Part shown: positions 28,801-36,512 of the stretch, in pieces
Layout: every line of letters starts with the position of its first letter
Numbering within the stretch: position 1 is the first letter of the stretch
NCBI RefSeq assembly: GCF_012070395.1
Contig: NZ_JAAFYS010000004.1
Coordinates: 372,001 to 436,000, forward strand
Reading direction: 5' to 3'
Source: Pseudoroseicyclus tamaricis
GTDB lineage: Bacteria > Pseudomonadota > Alphaproteobacteria > Rhodobacterales > Rhodobacteraceae
DNA length: 64,000 nucleotides
Notes under the pieces: model-generated
What the model saw: only the letters and a program-made list of their open reading frames with translations
The model's database searches: none
Told to the model about the DNA's origin: nothing
Program-made: the position numbers and the translations under genes

Positions 28801-29210
28801 GCTTCGAGCGGGAAGCGGCGCAGCAGCGCGGCGCAGAAGGCGTGGATCGTCTGGATGCGCAGCCCGCCCGGCACCTCAATGGCACGGGCGAAGAGGGTGC
28901 GGGCGTCGGCCAGCTCGTCCGGCCCGAACGGGCCAGCCTCGCCCAGGCTCGCCAGCTCGGCCCGCAGCTCCTCGTCGCCCAGCATCGCCCAGGCGCCGAG
29001 GCGGGAGAAGAGGCGGTTCTGCATCTCCCCCGCCGCCGCCTTGGTATAGGTGAGGCAGAGGATGTTCGCCGCCTCCGCCCCGCCCAGCAACAGCCGCGCC
29101 ACCCGATCCGTCAGCACCCGCGTCTTGCCGGAGCCGGCATTGGCGGCCAGCCAGGTGGAGTGCTCCGGCGCGGCGGCGCGGTGCTGGTTGAGGGAGGCGG
29201 CGTCGGTCAC
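25839..29210 (-). CDS. addA: Double-strand break repair helicase-nuclease AddA
   Basis: AddA, with AddB, processes double-strand DNA ends for RecA loading, replacing RecBCD. From the GTG at 29210 it is 1123 residues. Walker A AANAGSGKTRVLTDR lies near residue 20-35, the helicase motif VDEAQDTSPGQW near 380, further UvrD motifs (VMTVHGAKGLEAPIV) near 770, and the RecB-like nuclease motif AIDFKTNR near the C-terminus. The GTG overlaps the addB stop (GTGA), which explains the choice over an ATG 39 bases upstream. Confidence 0.95.
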   Translation of the reverse strand: MTDAASLNQHRAAAPEHSTWLAANAGSGKTRVLTDRVARLLLGGAEAANILCLTYTKAAAGEMQNRLFSRLGAWAMLGDEELRAELASLGEAGPFGPDELADARTLFARAIEVPGGLRIQTIHAFCAALLRRFPLEAGVGPGFTEMEEREAELLRREIFEEMASGDDVALVDGLAAHLSGEQALTGLLAELAGKASVFAAPADLDTLRAALAVHEGETMEELCADIPWIGCEEDVAAAGRVLTSSGPNDRRLGEALTSVDWSQPLRAVDLEVLEGQLLTGSGAKEPFSAKIGTAPTKGVQASNPEILDWLDPLMSRIEAARPRRLALNALARAEALHAFAHRFVARLAEEKTRRGLLDFDDLITRASRLLVDRRVADWVLYRLDGGIDHILVDEAQDTSPGQWQVIEHLAREIVSGEGARGLGRTLFVVGDMKQSIYSFQGADPEGFARMREHFAAQLPPPGLQASVLQHSFRSAQAVLDAVDLTFARVEEAPLLPDANRHIAFRPEMPGRVDLWPALPKDESAPDLEFESEEDPVESRKAQTELAEQIASEIRRMIAEERLPVEEERGVWRARAIHEGDILILVRGRQKALYSEIIRACKAAGLAVAGKDRVKLASELAVRDIGAVIRFLALDDDNLSLAAALRSPLFGWSEQRLHRLAQPRGGKTLWQALRASNEREALAILTDLRDRSDYLRPYDLIMRLLTHHRGRKRLLERLGVEAEEGIDALLAQALAYERREIPSVTGFAEWMQTEEIDIKRPLGRAERRIRVMTVHGAKGLEAPIVILPDCATRPEQYRGAVLGEAPPFWAPKKDEMPPPLPGLREEALEADRREELRLLYVAMTRAEKWLIVAAAGTADKERDWHKLVADGLAHGTSVDLDTPAGLGRRLATGNWPEAGAEAADAPPAPPPPAPLELAPLPAASAAPALVSPSDLGGAKILPGDTALNGDGAAARRRGTQFHLLFEHLPALREAERGAAGRALLAAMEDPPEAEEAARLVADVRRLIAAPDLAPIFAAGTLAEVELTASPPAFHGRRLFGAIDRLIVTPEEVHAIDFKTNRIPPERPAATPEGILRQMAAYREMLREIYGVRPLRLSVLWTATGQLMTLPDALLDEALLRIELP

Positions 29211-32143
29211 GGCATGTCCTCCGGCGCCGGCGGATCGCTTTCGTCCCATTCGCCGTAGCGGGCGAGGTGATCGTAATCGCCGTCGTAGCTGCCGGCGCGG
29301 CGGCGGGAGACGTAGCCCCGCCCCGGGCGCATCCAGCTCGACAGCACCGCCTCCAGCGAGGCCCAGACGCTCTCCGGCGTCAGCTCCGCCAGCGGGGCTT
29401 GCACGACCTTCGGGTTGGTGCCGAGCCCGATGTACTCCGCCCCGCGCACCGGCACGGGGCCGAGCTCGGGGAAGCCGCCCTCCTCGATCAGCGCCGCTTC
29501 GAGGAGGAGCTGCCGCTCGCTCTTCTTCTGCGCGTTGACGGAGGGCGGCGGGCCCGTCTTGTAGTCATAGACCCACACCCCGGCGCCGCCATCGGCAACG
29601 TCGATCCGGTCGGCCTTGGCGATCAGCGTGATCCCCGTCGCCCCCACCGGCGCGCCGCCCGTCTGCTCGAAGATGCCGGGCAGGGCGCGCGCCTGCCGGC
29701 CGATCTCTCCGGCGAGGAAGGCGGGCGCGACGCGGGCGATGCGGGCCAGCCAGAGGCGGCGCATCGAGGGCCAGGGGCAATCGGCATCGAGCACAGCCTC
29801 AGCGAAGCGCATCAGCTCCGCCTCCGCCGTGGGGGCGGCGGCGGGCGGGCCGTCCTTCACGAACCGCTCGAAGACGCGGTGCAGGATCTCGCCGCGCAGG
29901 CGGGCATCGGGCTCCGGCGTCAGCGGGTCGAGCGGGCGGAGGTTCAGCACCTTGCGGGCATAGATGGCGTAGGGGTCGCTGTAGAGCCGGCCGACATCGG
30001 TCACCGACAGCCGCGTCGGGCGCTGGGCGACCGGCGGGCGCGGCGCCGGACGCGGGGCCGGGCGCGGCGGGCCGGAGGGGCGCTCCAGCCGTTCGGCGAG
30101 CGCCAGCGCCTCGTGGCCGCGCTGGCGCATGGCGGCCAGCGCGGGCTTGCCCCGCTCCAGCCCGCCGAGCAGGTTGGTCAGCCGGTTGAGCCAGCGCGAG
30201 GGCACCGTCTCCGCCTCGTCGGAGCGCAGCGAGCGGGTGAGCCAGACCTCGCGCCCCGCCGCCGCCTGCTGGAAGTCGTGCGCGGAGAGGCCGATGCGCC
30301 GCTCGGGGAGCAGCAGCCCCGCCTCCGCCCGCATCCGCCGGTTGAGCCAGGGGTCTGCCGCTGGCGGCTTGGGCCAGCTCGCCTCGTTGAGGCCGGCGAG
30401 GATCATCAGGTCCGCCCCCTGCACCCGCGCCTCCAGCGTGCCCCAGATGCGGATCAGCGGGTGCCCGGCCTCTGGGTTGCGCGCCTCCTCCCCGGAGAGG
30501 ACACCCTCGAGCAGGGCGGCATATTCCGCCGCATCCACCTCGCCGGCGGCGTCGGCATGGGCAGCGAGCGCCTCCATCACCGCGTGGGCGCGGCGGCCGG
30601 GCTCCTCGTCCCAGAGCTCGCCGGTACCCTCCTGCCCCGGCCCGGCGGCGAGCCGCTCGGCGAGGGAGACGTGGCGGGCGACGTGATCGGCCAGCGGCAT
30701 GGGGCCGGGGGGGCCGAGGGTCAGGCAATCCTCCAGCCACTCGGCCCAGACGCGCAGGCGGTCATCGTCCTTCAGCCCCTTTTCGGACATGCGGCGGAAG
30801 GCACCGGGCCCGGGGGAGGGCGGGCCGTCGTGGCGGAGCATCCGCTCCAGCGCGGCGGTGCGGCGCACGTGATTGCCCCGGTCGCGCCCGTCGGAGAGCG
30901 TGAACGGGTGCTTGAGCAGCGCGAGCAGTTGCGCCGCCCCCGGCGGGCGGACGAAGAGCTCCGCCACCATCCGCAGGAAGCGCCCCGGCGCCGTCAGCGG
31001 CAGCGGCACGCCGGCGGAATCGTCGGGCGTGATGTTCCAGCGGGAGAGGGCGGCGGAGACGCGGCGCGTGAGCATCCGGTCGGGCGTGATGAGCGCCGCC
31101 GACTGACCCTCCTCCGCCGCGCGGCGCAGGCGAATGGCGATGGCCTCCGCCTCGTGCCGCGGGTCCGGCGCTTCGAGGAGGGTGAGGCTGGCCGTCGCCT
31201 CCTCCAGCCCCGCGAGGCGCGGGCCCTCCGCCAGCCAGGCGTCGGTGACCGGCGCGGGGCGCAGGGCGAGGGAGAGGAGCGCGTTGCGCTCCGGCGCCGG
31301 GGGCGGGGTGTCGCTCCAGCGGGGCAGGGCGGTCTCGGAGGCGCCCACCTCCCGCGCGAGGCGGCGGAAGCGGTACTGCGGGTGATCCTCGCCCGAGAGC
31401 GGGCCGCCCATCCCGTCCCACACCGCCTGCGGCAGGTGATGGTCGAAGCCGGGGAGGATCGCCGCCCCGTTCGGCAGCCTTGCCACCGCCGCGATCAGCA
31501 GCGCCGCCGCCCCGCGCGAGCCGGTGGAGCCGGCGACGATCACCGGGTCGGCCGGCGGCTCCGTCTCCCACCGCTTTGCCAGCCGCAGGACGGCGGCCCG
31601 CATCCGTCCCTCGGGGCCGGGGGGCGCATCGGTCGCGTCTAGGAAGCCAGTGGCGATGGAGAGGAACTCCTGCGCCAGCGCCCAGTGGCCCGAGAGGTCG
31701 GAGACGTCGAGCTCCGCGATGGCGGAGGCGGGGACACCCTCGCCCTCCATCTCGGCAAGGATGGCGTAGAGCGAATCGGCGAGGTCGAAGAGGGCAGAGC
31801 GGGGCGCCACCTCCGGCCGGGCGTGGATGAGCGCGGCGGTCAGGCGCGTCAGTTCCAGCTTGCGGCGCAGCGGCGGGGCGGCGGCGACGGCCCCCGCCTC
31901 GGGCATCAGGGCGAGGTCGCTCAGGGTGCGGATGCGGGGGAGAAGCTGGGCGCCGCCCTCCGCCGCGATGTCCTTCATCCGCCGCGCCATGCGGTTGGTG
32001 TTGACCCAGATGGTCACCCGCGCGCGCGCCTCCGGCGGGGCATCGCCGAGGCGGGCATCGAGCCCCTCCAGCACCTGTCGGGCGAAATCGACGCCGGGGG
32101 GCAGGGTGAAGAGTCCCGGCCGGTCGAAGAGGGGCTCAGACAC
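29207..32143 (-). CDS. addB: Double-strand break repair protein AddB
   Basis: Structural and nuclease partner of AddA. From a GTG at 32143 it is 978 residues, starting SEPLFDRPGLFTLPPGVDF. The N-terminal helicase-like part has a degenerate P-loop-like IVAGSTGSRGAAA, as in alphaproteobacterial AddB where helicase activity is lost. The C-terminal nuclease domain has VWVYDYKTG. The start overlaps the end of the nucleotidyltransferase gene by 8 bp and the stop overlaps addA by 4 bp. Confidence 0.93.
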   Translation of the reverse strand: MSEPLFDRPGLFTLPPGVDFARQVLEGLDARLGDAPPEARARVTIWVNTNRMARRMKDIAAEGGAQLLPRIRTLSDLALMPEAGAVAAAPPLRRKLELTRLTAALIHARPEVAPRSALFDLADSLYAILAEMEGEGVPASAIAELDVSDLSGHWALAQEFLSIATGFLDATDAPPGPEGRMRAAVLRLAKRWETEPPADPVIVAGSTGSRGAAALLIAAVARLPNGAAILPGFDHHLPQAVWDGMGGPLSGEDHPQYRFRRLAREVGASETALPRWSDTPPPAPERNALLSLALRPAPVTDAWLAEGPRLAGLEEATASLTLLEAPDPRHEAEAIAIRLRRAAEEGQSAALITPDRMLTRRVSAALSRWNITPDDSAGVPLPLTAPGRFLRMVAELFVRPPGAAQLLALLKHPFTLSDGRDRGNHVRRTAALERMLRHDGPPSPGPGAFRRMSEKGLKDDDRLRVWAEWLEDCLTLGPPGPMPLADHVARHVSLAERLAAGPGQEGTGELWDEEPGRRAHAVMEALAAHADAAGEVDAAEYAALLEGVLSGEEARNPEAGHPLIRIWGTLEARVQGADLMILAGLNEASWPKPPAADPWLNRRMRAEAGLLLPERRIGLSAHDFQQAAAGREVWLTRSLRSDEAETVPSRWLNRLTNLLGGLERGKPALAAMRQRGHEALALAERLERPSGPPRPAPRPAPRPPVAQRPTRLSVTDVGRLYSDPYAIYARKVLNLRPLDPLTPEPDARLRGEILHRVFERFVKDGPPAAAPTAEAELMRFAEAVLDADCPWPSMRRLWLARIARVAPAFLAGEIGRQARALPGIFEQTGGAPVGATGITLIAKADRIDVADGGAGVWVYDYKTGPPPSVNAQKKSERQLLLEAALIEEGGFPELGPVPVRGAEYIGLGTNPKVVQAPLAELTPESVWASLEAVLSSWMRPGRGYVSRRRAGSYDGDYDHLARYGEWDESDPPAPEDMP

Positions 32144-32810
32144 GGGCGAGCAGCTCCTCGGCCAGCGGCAGCGAGCCCGGCTGGCCGACATCGACCCAAC
32201 CACCGTGATGGACGAGCCCGTAGAGCCGGCCTGCGGCGATCATCCGGTCCCACAGGACGTTGAGCGAGAAGGCCGCCTCGGGGATCCCCGCCAGCCCCTC
32301 CGTCCGCGTGATGTGAGCGCCGGGATAGATGTAGCCGGTGCCGCGGGTGATGCGCCCGTCCGCCGCGAGATCGAAATCGCCCTTGCCGGGGTGGCCGGTG
32401 GCGTTGGCGCGGGGGATCAGGAGCAGGAGGGCATCCATCCGCTCCGCGTCCCACGTCGCGGCGAGCTCGGCGAGGGCCGTCTGCCGCTCCCACGCCGCGT
32501 CGGCGTTGAGGACGAAGCAGGGGGCGGGGCCAAGAAGGGGCAGGGCGGCGCGCAGGCCGCCGCCGGATTCCAGCAGCTCCGGCTCCTCGGAATAGACGAC
32601 GCGGTCACCGAGATGGGCGCGGATCTGGGCGCCGCGATAATGCAGGTTCACCACGCGGGTGAGCGGCATCAGCGGCTCCGTCAGCGCCAGCGCATGCTCG
32701 ATCAGCGGCCGGCCGGCGACCTCGATCAGCGGCTTGGGGCGGCTCTCGGTGAGCGGGCCCATGCGGGTACCGCGCCCGGCGGCGAGGATCATGGCGGAGG
32801 TCGGGGTCAA
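32136..32810 (-). CDS. murU: N-acetylmuramate-1-phosphate uridylyltransferase-like NTP transferase (MurU type)
   Basis: Sugar-nucleotide transferase of 224 residues with AMILAAGRGTRMGPLTESRPKPLIEVAGRPLIEHAL at the N-terminus (pyrophosphorylase signature) and VLNADAAWER in the centre. Its position directly after an AmgK-type kinase points to MurU of the peptidoglycan recycling pathway that rebuilds UDP-MurNAc and bypasses fosfomycin-sensitive MurA. A TTG at 32810 overlaps the amgK stop (TTGA) and gives a coupled start; the alternative is the ATG at 32792. Confidence 0.85.
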   Translation of the reverse strand: MTPTSAMILAAGRGTRMGPLTESRPKPLIEVAGRPLIEHALALTEPLMPLTRVVNLHYRGAQIRAHLGDRVVYSEEPELLESGGGLRAALPLLGPAPCFVLNADAAWERQTALAELAATWDAERMDALLLLIPRANATGHPGKGDFDLAADGRITRGTGYIYPGAHITRTEGLAGIPEAAFSLNVLWDRMIAAGRLYGLVHHGGWVDVGQPGSLPLAEELLARV

Positions 32811-33835
32811 CGCGCGCCTCGGCCGAGCAGCTCTTCGGGCGGCGGGGCGGCGGCGCGGACCAGCGGCGCCAGCGGGGCGACGGCGGGGTGGGTCAGCGCC
32901 AGCTCGATATGATCGTAGACGCGCGGCACGTAGCCGAGGTAACGCCTCCGCCCCTCCTGCGCCAGCCGCGCGAAGATGCCGAGGATGCGCAGCGACCGCA
33001 TCAGCCCCAGCGCCGCCGCCTCCGCCGCCACCTGCCGCTCCGGCACCTCCAGCGCGCGGGCGAAGCGGGCGGTGACCTCCTCCGCCAGCCCGGGGGCGGC
33101 GTCGCGCCGCGCATCCGTCAGCCAGGAGGCGAGGTCGTAGGCGCGCGGGGCGAGGACGGCATCCTGGAAGTCGATGAGGCCGAGCTTGCGCAGCCCGCTC
33201 TCCTCGCCCCGCCAGATCAGGTTCTCGGCGTGGAAATCGCGCAAGGACAGGCGGTCGGGCACGCAGCCGATCTCCGTCAGGCGGTGGGAGAGGCCCTCGC
33301 GCAGGGCCTCCGCCGCCTCGGGCGGGGCGGCGCCGTAGTGGCGGAAGAGCGGCTCCAGCTGGGCGGCGCCCTCCGCTGGGCCGAGCGCCGGCAGCGGCGG
33401 TGGCGCGGTGCGGGCGAGGAAGGCGAGGAGGTCGGCGACGAGCGCCGTCGCCTTCCCCTCCACCCGCGGCTTGCGGGAGAGGCGGGCGGCCAGCGTCTCC
33501 GGCCCCAGATCCTCGATGATGGCGAGGCCCGCCTCCTCCTCCACCTCGTGCACCTCGGGGGCGGCAAGGCCGAGGAGGCGCAGATGCGCGGCCATGGAGA
33601 GGAAGGGCGGCAGCAGCCCCGGCGGTGCCACCATCAGCAGCGCTGTCTCGCCGCGGCGGGAGAGGCGCCAGTAGCGGCGGGTGGAGGCGTCGCCGGGCAG
33701 GGGCGTCGCGGCCCAGTCGGCGAAGGGCGTCTCCTGCCGCCACGCCTCCACCGCCTCGGCGGAGCCGGGCTCGGCCGCGGGGAGCGGGGGGCCGACGGCG
33801 GCCTCGTTCGGGGGGGAGAGCTCAGACGGGGTCAA
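32807..33835 (-). CDS. amgK: N-acetylmuramate/N-acetylglucosamine kinase-like phosphotransferase (AmgK type)
   Basis: Aminoglycoside-phosphotransferase-fold kinase of 342 residues. The N-lobe has PLPGDASTRRYWRL, the typical start of this family, and ALLMVAPPG; the catalytic loop reads LSLRDFHAENLIW and the metal-binding loop LGLIDFQDAV. AmgK phosphorylates the anomeric carbon of MurNAc or GlcNAc in cell-wall recycling. The gene sits between tsaE (14-bp overlap) and the MurU-type gene (4-bp overlap), an order widespread in alphaproteobacteria. Confidence 0.87.
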   Translation of the reverse strand: MTPSELSPPNEAAVGPPLPAAEPGSAEAVEAWRQETPFADWAATPLPGDASTRRYWRLSRRGETALLMVAPPGLLPPFLSMAAHLRLLGLAAPEVHEVEEEAGLAIIEDLGPETLAARLSRKPRVEGKATALVADLLAFLARTAPPPLPALGPAEGAAQLEPLFRHYGAAPPEAAEALREGLSHRLTEIGCVPDRLSLRDFHAENLIWRGEESGLRKLGLIDFQDAVLAPRAYDLASWLTDARRDAAPGLAEEVTARFARALEVPERQVAAEAAALGLMRSLRILGIFARLAQEGRRRYLGYVPRVYDHIELALTHPAVAPLAPLVRAAAPPPEELLGRGAR

Positions 33836-34295
33836 ACGCCGCCTCCAGCCGGTCGCGCCACGCCTGAGGGCCGGAGAGGGCCAGCCGGTGGGCGTGCTCG
33901 CCTGCCTGCAGGTGCAGGTGCAGGGCGCCCACGGGCGTCGACCCCTCCAGCCGCTCGGGCCATTCGATCAGGCAGATCGCGCCGTCCTCCAGCGCCTCCC
34001 AGAGCCCCAGCTCCGCCACCTCGCCGGGGTCGCCCAGCCGGTAGAGATCGGCGTGCCAGATCTCCGCCACCGGGGCGGCGTAGGGCTGCACGAGCGTGAA
34101 GGTGGGGGAGGGGACCTCCGCCTCCTCGTCGCCCAGCGCGGCGCGGATCAGGGCGCGGGCAAAGGTGCTCTTGCCCGCGCCGATCTCGCCGGAGAGGAGC
34201 AGGCAGTCGCCGGGGCGCAGAAGCGGCGCCAGCCGGCGTGCGGCGGCCGCCGTTTCGGCCTCGCCGGCCAGCTCCGATGCGCCCCATGTCTCCAT
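33822..34295 (-). CDS. tsaE: tRNA threonylcarbamoyladenosine biosynthesis ATPase TsaE
   Basis: P-loop ATPase that, with TsaB and TsaD, makes t6A37 in ANN-decoding tRNAs. The 157 residues carry LSGEIGAGKSTFARALIRAALG (Walker A, about 34-55), SPTFTLVQPY, the HADLYRLGDPGEVAELGL segment and IEWPERLEG near the C-terminus, all family hallmarks. It is the first gene of the coupled tsaE-amgK-murU-addB-addA series. Confidence 0.95.
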   Translation of the reverse strand: METWGASELAGEAETAAAARRLAPLLRPGDCLLLSGEIGAGKSTFARALIRAALGDEEAEVPSPTFTLVQPYAAPVAEIWHADLYRLGDPGEVAELGLWEALEDGAICLIEWPERLEGSTPVGALHLHLQAGEHAHRLALSGPQAWRDRLEAAFDPV

Positions 34296-34385
34296 GCGGG
34301 GGACCTTACGGGCGGCGGCAGGGGGCGAAAAGTCCCAAACGGGATTTCGGGCGGGGCGGGTGGCTAAAGTCGCGCGGGCTCTCGC

Positions 34386-34727
34386 CTAGTCGACCACGCG
34401 CAGGCGCCGCGGCTCCAGCACGCGGAGGACCTGCGCCAGCTCGTGGCCGCGCTTGAGCACCTGCCCCTCGGGGCCGAAGACGGCGTATTGCCCCTGCCGC
34501 AGGCGCAGCTTGGGGCGCTTCTCGATCCGGTAGATCGGCACTTCGGCGGTGCGGCGGAAGATGGAGAAGATGGCGACGTCGCGCAGGCAGGAGATGCCGT
34601 AGTCGCGCCATTCGCCCGCGGCGACCATCCGGCCGTAGAGCGACAGGATGGGGCCGAGCTCGGTGCGGTGGAAAGCCACCTGATCGGCGGTGATGACACC
34701 CTGCCCGGGCTGTGACGCCATGCTCAT
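34386..34727 (-). CDS. DUF2794 family protein
   Basis: A 113-residue soluble protein matching the alphaproteobacterial DUF2794 type. Conserved-looking parts are VAFHRTELGPILSLYGRMVAAGEWRDYGISCLRDVAIFSIFRRTAEVPIYRIEKRPKLRLRQ-type text in the N-terminal two thirds, here VAFHRTELGPILSLYGRMV and EWRDYGI, then YAVFGPEGQVLKRGHEL and VLRVLEPRRLRVVD. No catalytic motif or signal peptide is apparent. The function is unknown. It is separated from tsaE by 90 bp and may have its own promoter. Confidence 0.8.
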   Translation of the reverse strand: MSMASQPGQGVITADQVAFHRTELGPILSLYGRMVAAGEWRDYGISCLRDVAIFSIFRRTAEVPIYRIEKRPKLRLRQGQYAVFGPEGQVLKRGHELAQVLRVLEPRRLRVVD

Positions 34728-34955
34728 GGGTCAGAGAATTGCGCCGGCGCCGGGGCAAATCAACCCCGCGCCGCCTCACTTTCCCTCCGCGCGGCGCCGT
34801 TATCCTTGAATGGCACGGGATTGCCGCATCCCGGGCCGGCCGTTGCCGCCTTTCCGCCGCGATCGGGGGGCAATGTCGCCCTTACGGTGACAGGCGGTGC
34901 GCCCGCCCCATAATTGCCCCCACCCGTGCGGTGGGTGCGCCGCCTGGAGCCTTAC

Positions 34956-35267
34956 TCATCCGCAGGTGATGCGCGCGATGCGCCCGCCCGCGTCGATGTA
35001 GAAGTTGATCCGCCCCGGCATCAGATCCTCCGTCACCGCGTCGCCCGGGTCGATGACCCGCACCGGGGCGAGGATCAGCTGGCGCTCCAGCGCCTCCCGC
35101 TCCCGCCCGATCAGCCCCGACCGGGCCGCCGCGTTGCAGCTGTCCACCTCCGGCGCCGGCAGCGGCGGCGGGGGAGGCGCCGGCGGCGGGGCGCCGGCGC
35201 AGGCCGCGAGAAGCGGCAGAAGGAGGAGGGGCAGACGGAAAGCCGCCGGGCGCCCGACCCGTCTCAT
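34956..35267 (-). CDS. Peptidase inhibitor I78 family lipoprotein, copy 1
   Basis: A 103-residue lipoprotein: signal peptide with lipobox LAAC (about 20-23), a proline-rich linker, then an I78-like domain from SCNAAARSGLIGRERE to the end. Family features are the early Cys, LIG, VRVIDPGDAVTEDLMPGRINFYIDAGGRIARITCG-type C-terminus (here VIDPGDAVTEDLMPGRINF and GRIARITCG). I78 proteins such as elastase inhibitor AFLEI act on serine proteases, but most bacterial members are untested. Ala follows the lipobox Cys, compatible with outer-membrane sorting. It starts inside the end of copy 2 (ATGA). Confidence 0.78.
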   Translation of the reverse strand: MRRVGRPAAFRLPLLLLPLLAACAGAPPPAPPPPPLPAPEVDSCNAAARSGLIGREREALERQLILAPVRVIDPGDAVTEDLMPGRINFYIDAGGRIARITCG

Positions 35268-35560
35268 CCGCAGTAGATCCGCGTGATGGTGCCGGCGCTG
35301 TCCAGCTCCACGTTCAGGCGGGTGTCGACGTAATCCATCGTCACCACGGTATTCGGGCCGATGAGCCGGGCCGTGCCGTCGGCGACCCGGCCGGAGAGGG
35401 CGGCCTCGGCATCGGCGCGGGGCGCGCCGATCAGCGCCTGGTAGGCATCGGCGCCGCAGGATGTCAGCTCGCCCGAGGGGGCGGGGCCGGCGGGCATGTC
35501 ACAGGCGGCGAGGGGGAGCGTCACGGCGAGGCCGGCGACGAGGGCGAAGGAGAGGCGCAT
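35264..35560 (-). CDS. Peptidase inhibitor I78 family lipoprotein, copy 2
   Basis: A 98-residue paralogue of the downstream gene. The signal peptide ends in the lipobox LAAC, followed by Asp, which in E. coli Lol rules favours retention in the inner membrane. The I78 domain reads SCGADAYQALIGAPRADAEAAL, then LIGPNTVVTMDYVDTRLNV and GTITRIYCG. The ATG at 35560 follows a GGTTTGC-poor site and is chosen for the signal peptide. The two copies overlap by 4 bp and are cotranscribed. Confidence 0.78.
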   Translation of the reverse strand: MRLSFALVAGLAVTLPLAACDMPAGPAPSGELTSCGADAYQALIGAPRADAEAALSGRVADGTARLIGPNTVVTMDYVDTRLNVELDSAGTITRIYCG

Positions 35561-35619
35561 GGTGGTAGCCTTTCGGGTTGAGGGTGAGACGCAAGCGCCC
35601 GGGGCCGGTGCTTGTTCCG

Positions 35620-36360
35620 TCAGATGTTGGCCCAGCCGCCGTCGATCACGTGGGCGACCCCGGTGGTGTAGCTGCTTTCGTCGGAGGCGAGGTGCACGAC
35701 CAGCGCCGCGACCTCCTCCGGCGTGCCGATGCGGCCGATGGGCTGGCGGGCGATGAAGGCGGCCCGCGCCGCCTCGTAATCGCCCGTGGCATGCAGCCGC
35801 GCCTGCAGCGAGGGGCTGTCGACGGTGCCGGGGCAGATGGCGTTGGCGCGGATGCCTTGGGTGATGAAATCCGCCGCGATGCTCTTCGTCAGCCCGATGA
35901 CGCCCGCCTTCGTCGCCCCGTAGGCGAAGCGGTTCGGCGCCGCGATGACGGAGGAGGCGACGGAGGCCATGTTGATGATCGAGCCGCCGCCCCCCGCGAT
36001 CATGCCGGGCAGGAGAGCGCGCAGCATCCGGTACATGGCGGTGAGGTTGAGGCTCACGGCCCGCTCCCACTGCTCCTCGTCGCAGTCGAGGATCGTGCCG
36101 TTCGGCACCATGCCGGCGCAGTTGAAGAGGACGTTCGGCGCCGCGATCTCCTCCGCCAGAGCGGCGACGGCGGCCTTGTCGGTGACGTCGAGCCTGCGGG
36201 TGGCGATGCCTTGCGCGGCCAGCTCCTCAAGCGCCGCGGCGTCGATGTCGGTCGCCAGCACCTCGGCGCCCTCGGCGGCCATGGCGAGCGCGCTGGCGCG
36301 GCCGATCCCGGCGCCGGCGGCGGTGACGAGGGCGCGCTTGCCGCGCAGTCTGTCGGTCAT
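35620..36360 (-). CDS. SDR family oxidoreductase (DHRS6/ketodeoxyfuconate dehydrogenase-like)
   Basis: Classical short-chain dehydrogenase of 246 residues. The cofactor motif TAAGAGIG lies at 13-20, NCAG at 80-83 and the catalytic YGATK at 147-151 (Tyr147, Lys151); ICPGTVDSPSL and the C-terminal VIDGGWANI are typical of the DHRS6-like group, which oxidises 3-hydroxyacids or sugar acids with NAD. The ATG at 36360 is preferred to one 96 bases upstream that adds no homology. It is divergent from the citryl-CoA-lyase-like gene, with a regulon operator between them. Confidence 0.87.
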   Translation of the reverse strand: MTDRLRGKRALVTAAGAGIGRASALAMAAEGAEVLATDIDAAALEELAAQGIATRRLDVTDKAAVAALAEEIAAPNVLFNCAGMVPNGTILDCDEEQWERAVSLNLTAMYRMLRALLPGMIAGGGGSIINMASVASSVIAAPNRFAYGATKAGVIGLTKSIAADFITQGIRANAICPGTVDSPSLQARLHATGDYEAARAAFIARQPIGRIGTPEEVAALVVHLASDESSYTTGVAHVIDGGWANI

Positions 36361-36434
36361 GTCTTCCTGCTCCCCAACTTCCGGGCGCGGCCACTCTGCC
36401 ATGCCGCCGGCCCCGAGGCAAAGGGCCGCTCGCC

Positions 36435-36495
36435 TTGACTTCCGCCGCCCATCCAAGGCATCTTTCGCTTCGAGAAAAAGATTTCGCCGAACGAA
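36435..36495 (+). promoter_or_regulatory. Promoter with tandem TTCGC-N3-GCGAA operator, site A
   Basis: TTGACT at 36435-36440 is a likely -35 box. Twenty-three bases later come two palindrome-like sites, TTCGCTTCGAGAA (36464-36476) and TTCGCCGAACGAA (36483-36495), centres 19 bp apart. They precede the ribosome site and ATG (36513) of the citryl-CoA-lyase-like gene. The same element recurs at four other promoters in this window; the IclR regulator is the probable binder. Confidence 0.75.
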
Positions 36496-36512
36496 AAAGT
36501 GTGGGAGGATCT

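Noticed and set aside
26055-29258. 1067-codon open frame opposite addA, and similar frames opposite addB
   Set aside because: These are antisense shadows of conserved addA/addB, with low-complexity Arg/Gly/Ala translations and no ribosome site or motif.
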